DNA of 62,500 nucleotides from Adiantum capillus-veneris. Its lineage: Eukaryota; Streptophyta; Polypodiopsida; Polypodiales; Pteridaceae. The notes beneath the pieces are model-generated. The model did not search any database. It saw only the letters and a list, made by a program, of their open reading frames with translations, and was not told the origin of the DNA. This document shows positions 9,934 through 20,111 of this stretch, in pieces. The number at the start of each line of letters is the position of its first letter. Position 1 is the first letter of the stretch. The DNA lies in the NCBI GenBank assembly GCA_014529385.2, contig CM043967.1, forward strand, positions 12,047,501 through 12,110,000. Reading direction: 5' to 3'. A program made the translations under genes and the position numbers.

Positions 9934-12416
9934 ATATGGTTAATCTGTATATGTAAAACTGTGCATCCGACAGTTTTGATTGAATTCTCAGAGTAACTCT
10001 TTAACTCTTGCTTGGCAGTTTGTAGTTTAGTGTCATTTGTCAATTGTCTATACAAACTGAGTGAAAGTAGGTTAGCTTGAGCTCCTGAATCCAATAGTGC
10101 TCTGGCTTTGATTTGGTTGGTTCCTACTTTGCATTCAATGATGGGTTCTTCTTTGTCATTATCCATTTCTGTTATACTGACTGCGTTTATTCGTATTGCT
10201 CCTTCATTGCGCTGTTTCTGACGCAGTAGTCTTCTTTTCTCCATTCTTTCCTTCGCCTCGGCTTGCGCTTCCTCCTCAATCTTTTTCTTTTTCTGGACAC
10301 GCAGCTTTTCTTGATGTATTTTGAGAAGCATGTTTTGTGTTAGCGGCAACAGATACTTTTTCACTCTGCATCCACTAATCCAATTGGGCATTTCTTCTCC
10401 GTCTAATGTAGCAAGCTTGACGGCTCCACTTGGTGATAGATCTTTAATCACCAGAGGTCCCATCCCTCGCTTTTTAAGCTTCTTAACATGCTGTTTCAGA
10501 GTGTAAACTAGGACATAGTCCCCAACTTTAAACTCTTTAGTCCGCACATGCTTATCAAAAAATTCCTTTTGTCGCCTTTTTTGAGCGTAGATGGAAGCTA
10601 CTGCTTTTAGGCGAAGCTCATCTAGCTTTTCCAGGTCATCTATTCTATCAGAGAGCTCGTGCCCTGTCCACTCTAGATCCTTAGCCACCCTTAAGGTTGA
10701 AATCAAGAATTCTATTGGTAAGATAGCATTTAGCCCAAAAACCATGTTATATGGGGTCGTTCCTATTGATGTTTTATATGCTACCCTATATGCCCATAAT
10801 GTTGAATGCAACTTCTGGTCCCAGTCAGTTCTCGACTCAGATACAATCTTCGTAAGGACCGTGCATATGGTTTTGTTTGTTGCTTCAGCTTGTCCGTTTG
10901 CTTGTGGATGATACGGGGCTGATTTCCTATGGATTACCATGAATTCATCTAGAAGGATCTCTATCACTTCATTTATGAAATGTGTGCCTCGATCACTCAC
11001 AATTTCTATTGGCAATCCATATCGTACAAAGACGTATTCATATAGAAATTGTGCCGTGGTCCTGGCATCTGCTTTTTGAGTTGCCTTTGCTTCGACCCAC
11101 TTTGTTAGATAGTCTGTAGCCACAATGATGTATTGTGCATGAGTCTTATATGCAGGAGGTGAAATGGGTCCGACATAATCAATCCCCCATTTTGCAAAAG
11201 CTCTTGCCCCCATCATTGGTCTAAGCGGCATATCATCTCTTTTAAGTGGTACTTTGGTCCGCTGACAGTCATCACACCGTTTAACGTATTCCTCAGCGTC
11301 CATATGTAATGTTGGCCACCATATTCCTGCGGCTAAGACAAGTTTTGCTGTCTTATCACCTGAGAAATGGCCTCCACCTACTCCTCCATGAGCTTGCTCC
11401 AGGATTATCACATACTCAGACTCTGATGCGCAAATCCTAAGCTGGTTGTCTTTACCTCTCTTATAGAGTTGATCTCCTATTAAAGCGTAATCTCTAGCTT
11501 CTGTCTCTACAGATTTCTGACGAGCTTTTGACGTTCCTTCTGGGAAAGTTCTATTTGTGAGATATTCAACAATATACTGACTCCATTCTGGAGCGATCAT
11601 TATCTGATATAATGTCGAATACTCGGCTGGCGGTTTTGATGAACATACAATACATACAGTGACATATTCATGTACGCTTTCTTTCATTCCTGGCCAATAG
11701 ACTCCCAATTGTAACAAATTCCTATATGTGTTCCTTCTTGAACAATGAAATGCACATTCCTGAACATGTGCTTCGCGCAGATATATATTATATTCCTCAG
11801 GATTGATGCATAGTCGTAAAACATGATCATTTCCCAATTGATACAACCTTCCTGCAATCAATTGAAGATTCTTGGATTGCTGAATAGCAATATGTTTCAG
11901 GTTGTATTCTCTTCTATCGAACTCTCCTCCATAGGTTAATAGGTTAACGACATTTTGAGACCACTTCGGTATCATTTCTATGTTGAACAAGTACGCGTCT
12001 GGCATGTCGTCATCTACTCCTATAGGGTCTTCTCCATTCGTCAATCGCGAAAGATGATCAGCTCTAAGATGTGTTTTTCCTTTCTTTACTACTACCGTGA
12101 AGTCGAATTCCAGTAAGATAATGAACCATCTCACTATTCTCCCGGTATTGCATGGTTTATTCACTAGGTAGAGCAAGGCTTGGTGATCCGTAAAAAACAC
12201 AAACTTGTTGGCTAGAAGATAATGCCGAAATTTCTTCACAGCATAGATCATTCCTAATCCTTCTCGCTCTGTTGTGGTGTAATTCTTCTCTGCATGTTGA
12301 GCTGTCGACTGGCGTAACAGATAGGAAAATCCATGTTTCCTTCTTCTGGCTGAGCCAGAATGCATCCTATTGCATATGCCGAAGCATCTATGTGCACATG
12401 GAATATCTTCTCCCAA
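9873..12416 (-). CDS. Gypsy-1 pol: RNase H, integrase, start of second protease-like domain
   Basis: The frame is 847 residues. RNase H C-terminal half is at about 40-125 (NYTTTERE, FFTDHQALLYL, RADHLSRL). Two successive HHCC zinc modules follow, each H-x6-H-x30-C-x2-C: H217/H224/C255/C258 and H343/H350/C381/C384. The integrase core has D413 (GIDYVGP), D475 (SDRGTHF) and E511 (QAEATNK), so the DDE triad is intact. A C-terminal integrase region (VGDYVLVY, LDGEEMPNWISG) and a basic coiled segment (700-735) follow. The second protease-like N-terminal half, with DSGAQANLLS, begins at 776. The tail after about 827 is out of frame. The first zinc module and the sequence before it duplicate the second. 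The start at 12416 is arbitrary, because the true protein continues from RT across a frameshift. Confidence 0.9.
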   Translation of the reverse strand: MGEDIPCAHRCFGICNRMHSGSARRRKHGFSYLLRQSTAQHAEKNYTTTEREGLGMIYAVKKFRHYLLANKFVFFTDHQALLYLVNKPCNTGRIVRWFIILLEFDFTVVVKKGKTHLRADHLSRLTNGEDPIGVDDDMPDAYLFNIEMIPKWSQNVVNLLTYGGEFDRREYNLKHIAIQQSKNLQLIAGRLYQLGNDHVLRLCINPEEYNIYLREAHVQECAFHCSRRNTYRNLLQLGVYWPGMKESVHEYVTVCIVCSSKPPAEYSTLYQIMIAPEWSQYIVEYLTNRTFPEGTSKARQKSVETEARDYALIGDQLYKRGKDNQLRICASESEYVIILEQAHGGVGGGHFSGDKTAKLVLAAGIWWPTLHMDAEEYVKRCDDCQRTKVPLKRDDMPLRPMMGARAFAKWGIDYVGPISPPAYKTHAQYIIVATDYLTKWVEAKATQKADARTTAQFLYEYVFVRYGLPIEIVSDRGTHFINEVIEILLDEFMVIHRKSAPYHPQANGQAEATNKTICTVLTKIVSESRTDWDQKLHSTLWAYRVAYKTSIGTTPYNMVFGLNAILPIEFLISTLRVAKDLEWTGHELSDRIDDLEKLDELRLKAVASIYAQKRRQKEFFDKHVRTKEFKVGDYVLVYTLKQHVKKLKKRGMGPLVIKDLSPSGAVKLATLDGEEMPNWISGCRVKKYLLPLTQNMLLKIHQEKLRVQKKKKIEEEAQAEAKERMEKRRLLRQKQRNEGAIRINAVSITEMDNDKEEPIIECKVGTNQIKARALLDSGAQANLLSLSLYRQLTNDTKLQTAKQELKSYSENSIKTVGCTVLHIQINHMCILICFTWLKTKLHNIHYC

Positions 12417-13213
12417 TCTGGTGATTTCAAGACTGGAGCAGTAATGAGTGCCTCTTTCAATTTCTTGAACGATTCCTCACACTCCTCTGTCCATTCAAAG
12501 TTCACTATTAGCCTGTAAAGTGGTTGGCCTATTATAGCGTACATGTAAATGAATCGTCTATAATATCCACAATGTCCCATAAAGCTCTGTACTTGTTTCG
12601 CATTGGTTGGTCTAGGCATATCCACTATAACTTTTATCTTCTCTAAATCCGTGGATATTCCGTTTTGTGAGACAATATGTCCCAGAATTCTGCCCTGTCG
12701 GACCATAAACACACATTTCTCAGGATTGAGACAAATGCGATATGTCCTACATTTCTCAAATACTTTTCTTAGGTGTTCTAGATGCTCATCTCTCAGTAGA
12801 GAATGTACACATAAGTCATCCATGTATATTTCGAGAAACAGCCTTAAGTATTCTTTGAAAGCATGCGTCATCAGCCTCTGGAAGGTTGCGGGAGCATTGG
12901 TTAGACCAAAAGGCATAACCCGATAAGCATAAATTCCCCACTCCGTTGCAAAAGCTGTTTTATGTTGATCTTCCAGTGCTATGGCTAGCTGGTTATATCC
13001 TGAAAAACCATCAAGAAAGGAGTATGCTGTTTTCCCTGATACACGCTCTAGAACATGATCAGTTATCGGCAGGGGATAATTGTCCCTGATTGTTGCAGCA
13101 TTCACTTTCTTTAAGTTGACACACACTCGGAGTTTTCCGTTCTTCTTAGGTACTACCACAATCGGAGATACCCAATCAGTGTGTTCAATCTCGTATATGA
13201 ATTCAGCTTCCAT
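12254..13213 (-). CDS. Gypsy-1 pol: reverse transcriptase and start of RNase H
   Basis: It begins in RT finger motifs (WVSPIVVVPKKNGKLRVCV, then FLDGFSGYNQLAI) and continues with MPFGLTNAPATFQRLM. The catalytic YMDD is at residues 130-133 (IYMDDLCVHS). Thumb and connection are followed by the RNase H start with IDASAYAIGCILAQP near residue 270. This is the standard Ty3/gypsy RT order, full across the catalytic core. It overlaps the next frame (12416-9873) with a shift near 12300. The upstream RT N-terminus is in 13349-13597. Confidence 0.93.
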   Translation of the reverse strand: MEAEFIYEIEHTDWVSPIVVVPKKNGKLRVCVNLKKVNAATIRDNYPLPITDHVLERVSGKTAYSFLDGFSGYNQLAIALEDQHKTAFATEWGIYAYRVMPFGLTNAPATFQRLMTHAFKEYLRLFLEIYMDDLCVHSLLRDEHLEHLRKVFEKCRTYRICLNPEKCVFMVRQGRILGHIVSQNGISTDLEKIKVIVDMPRPTNAKQVQSFMGHCGYYRRFIYMYAIIGQPLYRLIVNFEWTEECEESFKKLKEALITAPVLKSPDWEKIFHVHIDASAYAIGCILAQPEEGNMDFPICYASRQLNMQRRITPQQSEKD

Positions 13214-13348
13214 TAGCTTATCTATCTCTTCTTGATTCGCTTAGCAAAAGTATCATTATATGTGTATGGTCTCTGTCTGCTAGGCTTTGCGTCTTGTTTC
13301 AGTGGGATTGTGTGTTGGCATATCGATGGGTCAACTCCCTTTAAGTCC

Positions 13349-13597
13349 TTATAAGACCATGCAAAACACATCCCTATACTCTCTGAGAAGACTCAAAAGT
13401 CTCTCTTCCTCGCTTGGAGACAAATCTGTGGCTATGTACACCGGTCTAGGCGTCTCACCTGGAGCTGCTAAATCAACTTTTTTTGCATCCTCCGGTCCGT
13501 CATAAGATTCGTTCTCCTTCCTCTCTCGAATAGGTGGGGTTAATATCACCTTCCTATCCTCTATTGTGAATTTCCTATAGTGAGAGGGAACATCCAT
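13349..13597 (-). pseudogene. Gypsy-1 pol: linker between protease and RT
   Basis: An 82-residue frame with DLSPSEEERLLSLLREYRDV, the helix typically found just before gypsy RT. It is in the same frame as RT (13213-12254), but the frame is lost for about 130 bp between them, consistent with a pair of compensating indels near 13350 and 13220. It has no catalytic function of its own. Confidence 0.65.
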
Positions 13598-13698
13598 GTT
13601 TTCCTTGATTTTGGCGTTTTTGTCCTCTCCACTCTCAATTTCTGTCGTCCAAACTTCTTTCAGAGTTTTCTTGAGCTCTCTGTACTTGTTTCTACGTT

Positions 13699-14832
13699 CT
13701 AACTTGGACTCCGTGTGTTCTCTGTTGCGCTTGTTCTTTTTGATTTTTCTGTTTCAGTTTTCGTTCCATTCTTTTGAACTTGATTTCTTGAGCCTCTTTT
13801 GTCTTTTCGTAAGCTCTTTTGATCACTGCCTCTCATTCTTCCAGAAATCTTATCCTTAACACAATCTTCAGCCTTTACTAGCATTAGGAATTGATTTTTT
13901 CCTCTTATTCTAGGCATCGGATTGGTTCTAACCCCTTTTGTTTTTTTCTTTGCTCTATAGTGTTTCTGGCGTTGTTTAGTTTGGTTCGGAAAATCATAAA
14001 ATCGGACATCCGTTATAGTTTCTTCGTTTCCGCTTGAATTGTCCGTTGACTCGTTGTCTGCTTCATTTCCCCACTCTGGATGATCGGGAATGTCGTGAAA
14101 CACCTCTTCTTCATCTTCCTTTTCCAGTGTATCGTTCTTTTCAGTTTCTTTTTCGAGTACAGTTCTCAACATGAAATACGGAACCACGTCGTACCCGTCC
14201 TTGTCGCAAAATTTCGTTGTGGGACCATCCGGAATTGCACAAACATCTAGGGTTGCTAGAATGTGTGTCCATTCTAATGGTTCAAACGTGTCCTCTGGAA
14301 AGGGTTCTCCTACATAAGTTTCGTCTTCGATAGCCCTTTCTAAAACACATTCTTCTCGTTTCAGACTTCCACATTTCGAAGCTCCACACATCCATAACTC
14401 CTTGGGTTTACCTAACCAAGCTGGAAATTCGGATCCCGCCAAAGTAGCTGAATCAAACTCCTCTACCGGTGTTCGGTTCACATCTTTGTAGCTATGGTCT
14501 TTCAGGTTCACACGTGTAGTGGTTTCCATATTTCTCAAGTATATGTGATCGTAGCCCCAATCTTGGACCATTTTCAACTGTCTCATGAATGGTCTTCCCA
14601 ATATGATATCATAGTTATTCTCCTTGCCAAAATCGACAATAGCAAAAGTATGTTCGTATTCAATGCCGCAAGAAGTCACTACAACTTTCTCTAATAACCC
14701 CATAGGTTTCTCCATGTGTCCATCTGCTAATTGGAGTTTCAACCTAGTCTTCCTTATTGCTGGTTTCCCCCATTTTTTCCAGATTTCTTTTGTAGCAATG
14801 GCTACCCCAGCTCCGCTGTCTAGTATTGCCAT
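13699..14832 (-). CDS. Gypsy-1 first aspartic protease and downstream linker
   Basis: It starts in the protease active site (ILDSGAGVAIATK, catalytic Asp in D-S-G). The flap region follows, and then IILGRPFMRQLKMVQDW, the C-terminal signature. After about residue 110 comes a long acidic linker (DTLEKEDEEEVFHDI) and a basic tail. The frame differs from both neighbours, 15298-14744 and 13597-13349. This is the usual gypsy protease position between gag and RT, and is distinct from the second protease-like domain near 10091. Confidence 0.85.
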   Translation of the reverse strand: MAILDSGAGVAIATKEIWKKWGKPAIRKTRLKLQLADGHMEKPMGLLEKVVVTSCGIEYEHTFAIVDFGKENNYDIILGRPFMRQLKMVQDWGYDHIYLRNMETTTRVNLKDHSYKDVNRTPVEEFDSATLAGSEFPAWLGKPKELWMCGASKCGSLKREECVLERAIEDETYVGEPFPEDTFEPLEWTHILATLDVCAIPDGPTTKFCDKDGYDVVPYFMLRTVLEKETEKNDTLEKEDEEEVFHDIPDHPEWGNEADNESTDNSSGNEETITDVRFYDFPNQTKQRQKHYRAKKKTKGVRTNPMPRIRGKNQFLMLVKAEDCVKDKISGRMRGSDQKSLRKDKRGSRNQVQKNGTKTETEKSKRTSATENTRSPS

Positions 14833-15298
14833 GTTTCACTCCTTGGAATTCAACTGGTAAGGTTGTATTCCCCTCTTCACCTTCGCAATACTCTCCGACC
14901 TTGTTTAAGGGTACAGGCTTAGCGTTCTTTTGTGGCTTGCTCAGCTCCTCTATGCTCTCTTGCAATCTCGATGTTGGATCTTTTATCCCGAATTTCTCCA
15001 AGCATTTTCCTACAGTGGTCCACATATGTGGTCTTAGCCTCAAAAGCTCAGCTAGAGTGATAGTGCATGTCACTGGTGTTGACAAAATCTCTATCAATCC
15101 TTGCGAGTCCATGACTTTTTCTGATGAGATTTTTCGTGAGGGAAGTGCTCTAATCTCGGATTTTGCTTCATACTCTCCTAAGTATGAAGGTAAGGTTTTC
15201 AGTGAATGAGGTTTGCTCTCCATTGTTCTAACAGAGCCCCCATCTCCCCAGTAAGATTGCAGATCCAAGTCCACTTGAGATCCTGCCTCAAATTCCAC
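14744..15298 (-). CDS. Gypsy-1 gag-protease linker
   Basis: A 184-residue frame between the zinc-knuckle segment and protease. It contains an LRPHMWTTVGKCLEKFGI helical stretch and LPVEFQGVKHG, resembling the variable region in front of plant gypsy proteases. The end overlaps the protease frame, so a frameshift (programmed or mutational) lies near 14800. No catalytic motif. Confidence 0.55.
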   Translation of the reverse strand: MEFEAGSQVDLDLQSYWGDGGSVRTMESKPHSLKTLPSYLGEYEAKSEIRALPSRKISSEKVMDSQGLIEILSTPVTCTITLAELLRLRPHMWTTVGKCLEKFGIKDPTSRLQESIEELSKPQKNAKPVPLNKVGEYCEGEEGNTTLPVEFQGVKHGNTRQRSWGSHCYKRNLEKMGETSNKED

Positions 15299-15338
15299 TA
15301 TGGGAGGATTCCTGATGTCCTTTTCCCAATTTGTCTGA

Positions 15339-16802
15339 TTAGCTTGGCAACTTAGCTCGTTTGCAAAGTTTGTTTGCCTCTCTCACTTGTTTCCAAAATT
15401 CATTGTAATCCTCATCTTTTCCGTAAATCCTCTGTATGACTGGATGAAAACTCTCTATCTCCTGATCGGTTGTGTTCAATACTATGCGGTCATCCTTTTG
15501 TGTATTTTCAGGCTTTTGTGCACTGGGAGTCTTTTCAGCTACCCGTGAAACGATAGTCTCTTGCTGAATTGGGTTTTCCTTTCCACAATTCATTGTTTCT
15601 TTTGGTGGTTCTAATAAGGCTTGTGCAGTCTCGATCATTCTCTGGCACATTTCAAGTCTCTGCTTTTCCAATTCCGCGTTTGGGTATGTCATCCACCTCT
15701 GTTCTTGTGTTTGGTTGTTCTTTAACCTAGCTTCGTAAGCTCTCATCAGTGCGTCCAATGGTTCGTGTACTTTGTCGACTAGCACTGATCCCCCTGAGCT
15801 TAAGCTCGTTGTTTCTTTGATACTCTTTTGTTTCGTTCTTTCCGGGCTCATCTCTCGTTTCCCGTTTTGACTCTCAAGTTTTTCTAATCTAGCTTTAGTT
15901 TGCTTTAGTTCCTCAGCTAGAATAGCGTCTTCACGTTCTTTTCTCAACTTCATGCGTGCTTTTCTAGCTTTCCATGTGTTTTTCTGACTCCTCCGCCCTT
16001 GACTAACCACTTCAGTCGCTAACTTTCCATTCTCAGGTTCTCTAGTGGTTTTCTTAGCTTGAGCTCTAGTAACAACTTGCGTTGGTATCAGAGTTTCATT
16101 TTCAGACCCACTGCTGGTAGGAATAGTTTCTAGCATATTCAATGTCGTCTTTTGCACTTTGTTTGGATTCTTTGAACAATCCTCAATGAAGTGAGTAACC
16201 CCACACTCAGTGCAATAAGCGTTAATTCTAATGATTTCCGTATGTGGGCAAACATTCATCAGATGGTCACCTCCACACTTGTAACAGGGTCCTAGTGCTG
16301 GTCTTGGTCCCATTTGATTCGTCCTTTGTGGATAGGATGGTCTTTGTCCTGTTAACCCTCCATGAGCTATGAACATCAATGTTCTTGCGTCCAAATTGTA
16401 TCTCTCTTCATCAGAAGCACTTGTAACTGTTGGTATTCCAACATTCCCCATCATGCCCCATGGTTCTGGTTGTTTTGGTTCTTCTGGTGGGTAATACACT
16501 GTCGGAGACATGTGTGCACCCGATTCTTCATAATAGGCTTGAACAGGCACTAAGGCTTGTTCTTCCTGATTCTCTAAGGTTGGTGCATATCTAATGCCCA
16601 CTGGTCTTGCTCCTGGTAAAGGTGGTTGTTGTCCCAATACCGGTTGCGGTCTTTCTATCCCCATAGGTCCTGGTACATTTCCGTTGGGTATCGAGGTACT
16701 GGATGTATCTGAGGTGGTGCTAATTGAGCAGGAGGTGCATACTGGCGCTCCCTTACATACCCTTTGTTGTAATAGCACTCCTCTGTTGGATGATTTGTCC
16801 AT
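15339..16802 (-). CDS. Gypsy-1 gag C-terminal part with two zinc knuckles
   Basis: A 487-residue frame. It carries two CCHC-type knuckles with C-x2-C-x3-H-x4-C spacing, one residue shorter than the canonical retroviral x4: CYKCGGDHLMNVC at 173-185 and CTECGVTHFIEDC at 197-209. A Lys/Arg/Glu-rich coiled segment (about 270-330) follows. The first 50 residues overlap the capsid frame (17788-16655) in a different phase, so only the part after about 16650 is likely translated from this frame. It would package RNA as nucleocapsid. Confidence 0.8.
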   Translation of the reverse strand: MDKSSNRGVLLQQRVCKGAPVCTSCSISTTSDTSSTSIPNGNVPGPMGIERPQPVLGQQPPLPGARPVGIRYAPTLENQEEQALVPVQAYYEESGAHMSPTVYYPPEEPKQPEPWGMMGNVGIPTVTSASDEERYNLDARTLMFIAHGGLTGQRPSYPQRTNQMGPRPALGPCYKCGGDHLMNVCPHTEIIRINAYCTECGVTHFIEDCSKNPNKVQKTTLNMLETIPTSSGSENETLIPTQVVTRAQAKKTTREPENGKLATEVVSQGRRSQKNTWKARKARMKLRKEREDAILAEELKQTKARLEKLESQNGKREMSPERTKQKSIKETTSLSSGGSVLVDKVHEPLDALMRAYEARLKNNQTQEQRWMTYPNAELEKQRLEMCQRMIETAQALLEPPKETMNCGKENPIQQETIVSRVAEKTPSAQKPENTQKDDRIVLNTTDQEIESFHPVIQRIYGKDEDYNEFWKQVREANKLCKRAKLPS

Positions 16803-17788
16803 TTTTGTTCAATAGCACACCATTTCAGTGTTTTTGGCAATGGTTTTTGGTATGGTGCCATCCTTTTTAGAGCATCTTCTATCATTTGCTCTACATTTGG
16901 CATGGTTGTTGTTTGAACATTCTTTTTAGTGGTAGTCTCGCTCGCTACGGAGGAGGAGCTACTGGATGCAAAATCTGTATCCGCTGACACCTCTCCATAA
17001 ACCGTACAGTTATCCACTAAGTACAATGCCTCTCTCGTTACTTGCTCGAAACTTGTACAAGCTTTCAAGTGCAAGTCCTTCTTGAGAGTGTCGTTCCTCA
17101 GTCCCTCAATAAAGAGAACAGATAGTCTGTCATCTTGTGGTCGTTCACGTACTGGACATCTCTCAATGTATTGTTTGAAGCGAAGTGAAGCTTCCTTCAC
17201 TTTTTCGTGTTCTCTCTGTTTAAAAGCATATATTTGTGAGACCGTATTGTGCTTAATCCCTCGTTTTGAGAATTCCTCAGCAAACTCTCTTAGCAAATGG
17301 TCAATGTCATGGAATCCCCCTATGTTCATTGGTTGAAACCATGTCAATGCAGTACCTTCTAGAGTAAGACCAAATCCCTCGTATTGTGTATGGAAATCTG
17401 TTATCTGCTCAGCTCTTAAGACTTGCTTAAAGAGTGACACATGTGCATACGGATCTCCTGAACCACCATACTTCTTTGGCATACACTTGGCTACTTGAGA
17501 TGGTCTCATACGTCTATGATCTGCTACCAATCTCATTGCTCCTGTGTCTCGGCTAAAGCTTTCTCTAGCATCATGGACTTCATGGGTTACCCTTGTCGGT
17601 TCCTCTGCCCTGAATCTACTACTAGGAGGTAAATGTGATGGTTCCGCTTCAAACCTTGGACCTGGAGTGGTATAGGTGGGGATTGGAACTGCACTACCTC
17701 GATTCGTCTCCATTGACTCTCTGGAATGTAATGATCCCATTGGTCCGAGCGAGCTTCGAGTCCCAAGGTTGACTGAAAGAGTCAGCAA
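16655..17788 (-). CDS. Gypsy-1 gag capsid-like domain (retrotransposon gag)
   Basis: A 377-residue frame. Residues about 100-220 fit the retrotransposon gag family: YAHVSLFKQVLRAEQI, LEGTALTWFQPM, LREFAEEFSKRG and KEASLRFKQYIERCP are in the typical order. This would form the capsid shell of the virus-like particle. It is in the same frame as 18364-17813, separated by one TGA at 17813-17815, so the protein may originally have started further upstream. Confidence 0.87.
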   Translation of the reverse strand: MLTLSVNLGTRSSLGPMGSLHSRESMETNRGSAVPIPTYTTPGPRFEAEPSHLPPSSRFRAEEPTRVTHEVHDARESFSRDTGAMRLVADHRRMRPSQVAKCMPKKYGGSGDPYAHVSLFKQVLRAEQITDFHTQYEGFGLTLEGTALTWFQPMNIGGFHDIDHLLREFAEEFSKRGIKHNTVSQIYAFKQREHEKVKEASLRFKQYIERCPVRERPQDDRLSVLFIEGLRNDTLKKDLHLKACTSFEQVTREALYLVDNCTVYGEVSADTDFASSSSSSVASETTTKKNVQTTTMPNVEQMIEDALKRMAPYQKPLPKTLKWCAIEQKWTNHPTEECYYNKGYVRERQYAPPAQLAPPQIHPVPRYPTEMYQDLWG

Positions 17789-17812
17789 CCTGAGTTCTTT
17801 GTCCTCCTGTTG

Positions 17813-18364
17813 TCATTGAGTTTTGCACTCCAGTTGTTGGTGCTGGTCTTGTGAGCTAGAAGTAACATAATACTGATGTAGTGGTCCCCCAAAGTATGTA
17901 TATCCTTCTAATTCTTTCTTGCCCATTGTTGAGTATTGCCTGCCATACTTATCGTAAGCGGCAATTTTCACTTCCGATCCCTCTGTGTAGGTAAAGACAT
18001 AAAGTCTTTTTTGGTCTGTCAACTCTCCGGTGTAGGGTTCTTCACATCTATAATAGAGATCTTGCTCCCCATTATTATATTTGTATAGCCCCACATAGAT
18101 GTTATCAGTGTTGATCCTTGTAGTTTCATTCTCTCTTCTTAACCTCGCATTAGGGAAGTTCATTATTGGTGCTTTCTCCTCGAGTTCTTCATCTATTTTG
18201 GCTTTGGTGCCCATCAATCCCCACTTGTCCACAATGTTAGGGTTTAGGACTACCAAGTACATGGTACCCTCGTCATCTAGATATCTATCTCCGCTATAGC
18301 TCACAGGCACTAAGTCCTTGAACTCACTAGGTCTATCTTCTATCTTTACACAATAGCGGTCCAT
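17813..18364 (-). CDS. Gypsy-1 gag N-terminal extension
   Basis: A 183-residue frame upstream of, and in frame with, the capsid segment after a single TGA. It is rich in Tyr, Asp and Lys (IYVGLYKYNNGEQDLYYRC, LYVFTYTEGSEVKIAAYDKY) and looks folded and strand-rich. I do not recognise a family. Its position suggests a gag N-terminal domain. Confidence 0.5.
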   Translation of the reverse strand: MDRYCVKIEDRPSEFKDLVPVSYSGDRYLDDEGTMYLVVLNPNIVDKWGLMGTKAKIDEELEEKAPIMNFPNARLRRENETTRINTDNIYVGLYKYNNGEQDLYYRCEEPYTGELTDQKRLYVFTYTEGSEVKIAAYDKYGRQYSTMGKKELEGYTYFGGPLHQYYVTSSSQDQHQQLECKTQ

Positions 18365-18392
18365 TCCATCTTTGTAGATCTTGGCACCTTGC

Positions 18393-18779
18393 TCATTGTC
18401 GTACTGGTATTTTTATGAACAATAGCTTCATTGTGGCGGAAGGGTTTGATGATCCTGCTGCCATATTTTCTCTGTTGTTCAGGTTCAAGTGTTCCAGTTT
18501 TCGTGTGGTGAAAATCTCGTAAGATCTCTCCGAAGAAGTATCAGAGACACTTCCTTCAAAGATCGGCTCTAATGGTTGCACCCAACTTTGGTTTACACTT
18601 CCCTCGGTTGATATGACACTTGCTGGTTCCCCTTGTTTTGGTTGATTATTCCGGAGATTCCTGCCCGATCTCAAATTCATCAATTCCCCTAAAGGACTGT
18701 TAACTTTTCCGTCTCGGCAATTTGTTTTCCCCAAGTTTTTGTGGTCAGAATTGATCCAAACTGATTGATACTTGGTCAA
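18393..18779 (-). CDS. Gypsy-1 small 5' ORF
   Basis: A 128-residue frame between the leader palindromes and the gag extension. It is polar and Asn/Ser-rich, with MNLRSGRNLRNNQP near its middle. The next frame (18364) is in a different phase 29 bp later. It may be the true start of gag after a frameshift, or a separate small protein. No known domain. Confidence 0.4.
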   Translation of the reverse strand: MTKYQSVWINSDHKNLGKTNCRDGKVNSPLGELMNLRSGRNLRNNQPKQGEPASVISTEGSVNQSWVQPLEPIFEGSVSDTSSERSYEIFTTRKLEHLNLNNRENMAAGSSNPSATMKLLFIKIPVRQ

Positions 18780-18847
18780 TTGTTTAATCTTGTCAGTTGG
18801 ACAACTTCTGTTTCATCAAGTGAGAATTTTGTTAGTTATGCTGAAAA

Positions 18848-19571
18848 AGACATTATACGCGTATGATGTCTTTTTTCACAGATTTTGACTATTTTGGTTA
18901 TGCTCACTCTCAGTACCCCTTATGCTCTGTTCACTCACAAAATTCAGTTTGAACTCTGTTTGAGCAAGTTATGGCTAATTTAGGCTTTTCTTGGCAATTT
19001 TCCGCTTTTGACTTGTTTTTTTGGGTCAATTGTGATCCAAATGGGATGTGAAACTTGAAATATAACCTCTAGACAGCTATTACAATGGATCTGTGTTAGC
19101 AAAGTATCAAAATATGTCCAAAATTAGGTCAAAGACATCATACGCGTATGATGTCTTTTTCATCAATTTGGTCCAAACTTGATATTTATGCTTCTTACAG
19201 TGCCTGTAACAATCTTGTCAGGTCAGATTTCAAAAATAAGCAGTGGAAGTGCCAAAAAACATTATACGCGTATGATGTCTTTTGTCCCAGATTTTGACTA
19301 TTTTTGGTTTTAAGCCTTCTCCAATGTTTATAATTGAGTTTTCAAGTGTTTTTGTCAGGTTTGAATGTATAAAAACAAGATCTGAATCCAAAATTTCCTA
19401 TTCCTTGCGTTTCTTGGACTCCGACTTGTCTTTTTGGGTTTCTTTGAGTGTTAATGCTCTTGTTTTAAGTTGATCTTAGGGTAAAACCCCCCTCTAAACA
19501 CTCTGGCAATGTCAAATTTTCAATTTTAGTCTCTGTTTAGGTCCTAAGACATCATACGCGTATAATTGTCT
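18848..19571. repeat. Palindrome cluster 2: four copies in the Gypsy-1 leader
   Basis: The same palindrome as in cluster 1 occurs at 18848-18871 (one change, CATTAT), 19133-19156 (perfect), 19257-19280 (two changes) and 19547-19571 (right arm degenerate). Start spacings are 285, 124 and 290 bp, close to the 283/135/283 pattern of cluster 1. Copies 1-3 are followed by TTT on the plus strand. The cluster lies in the untranslated leader between the primer-binding site and the first ORF. Confidence 0.93.
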
Positions 19572-20091
19572 AAAGTTGTAGATTTCCAGTTTTTCAGCAC
19601 AGAACTCTTCCAATAGCTCTTTTAAGTGCTCAGCAACAATCAGTTACACAGAAAATTTTTCTGAACTTTGTTTATTGCATATTTCACTACCAAAGCGACT
19701 TTTTCAGTGATCTAACATGCAATCAAACACATCAAGCAAATACAACACCAATCGATAGCTCTAGATCAGGATCAAATCAGGCCCTACCTAAGCTACTTCG
19801 AATCATAAAATGGATTTTTTGCAATTGAAAATATAAAGAGATTTACTACCACACAAGGAGTAGCAAATGCTTTTTATGTCAATAACCACTTAAACACCAT
19901 AAAAAACAATCTAATCTAAACTAAACTAAAAATACTGTCAACACGGAAGACCCAGGAATACCCCACTTCCTAGTATCTCTCGAGACCTTCGGAGTCCACC
20001 ACTCCTAGATCTTTTCTAACTAAAGTATACAAAGTAGTTTATACGACTCACCTCGTAGGATTAGTCTAAGGTCACCTACTTAGGGCTCTCG
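19572..20091. other. Gypsy-1 untranslated leader
   Basis: AT-rich sequence between the palindrome cluster and the primer-binding site, with no coding potential. It would hold packaging signals, but none can be recognised by eye. Confidence 0.6.
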
Positions 20092-20109
20092 TCCCCGGCA
20101 ACGGCGCCA
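20092..20109 (-). other. Gypsy-1 primer-binding site (tRNA-Asp)
   Basis: The plus strand reads TCCCCGGCAACGGCGCCA, which as I recall it is identical to the 3' end of plant tRNA-Asp including CCA. On the minus (sense) strand this is the 18-nt complement, separated from the 5' LTR by 2 nt (20110-20111). Confidence 0.9.
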
Positions 20110-20111
20110 AA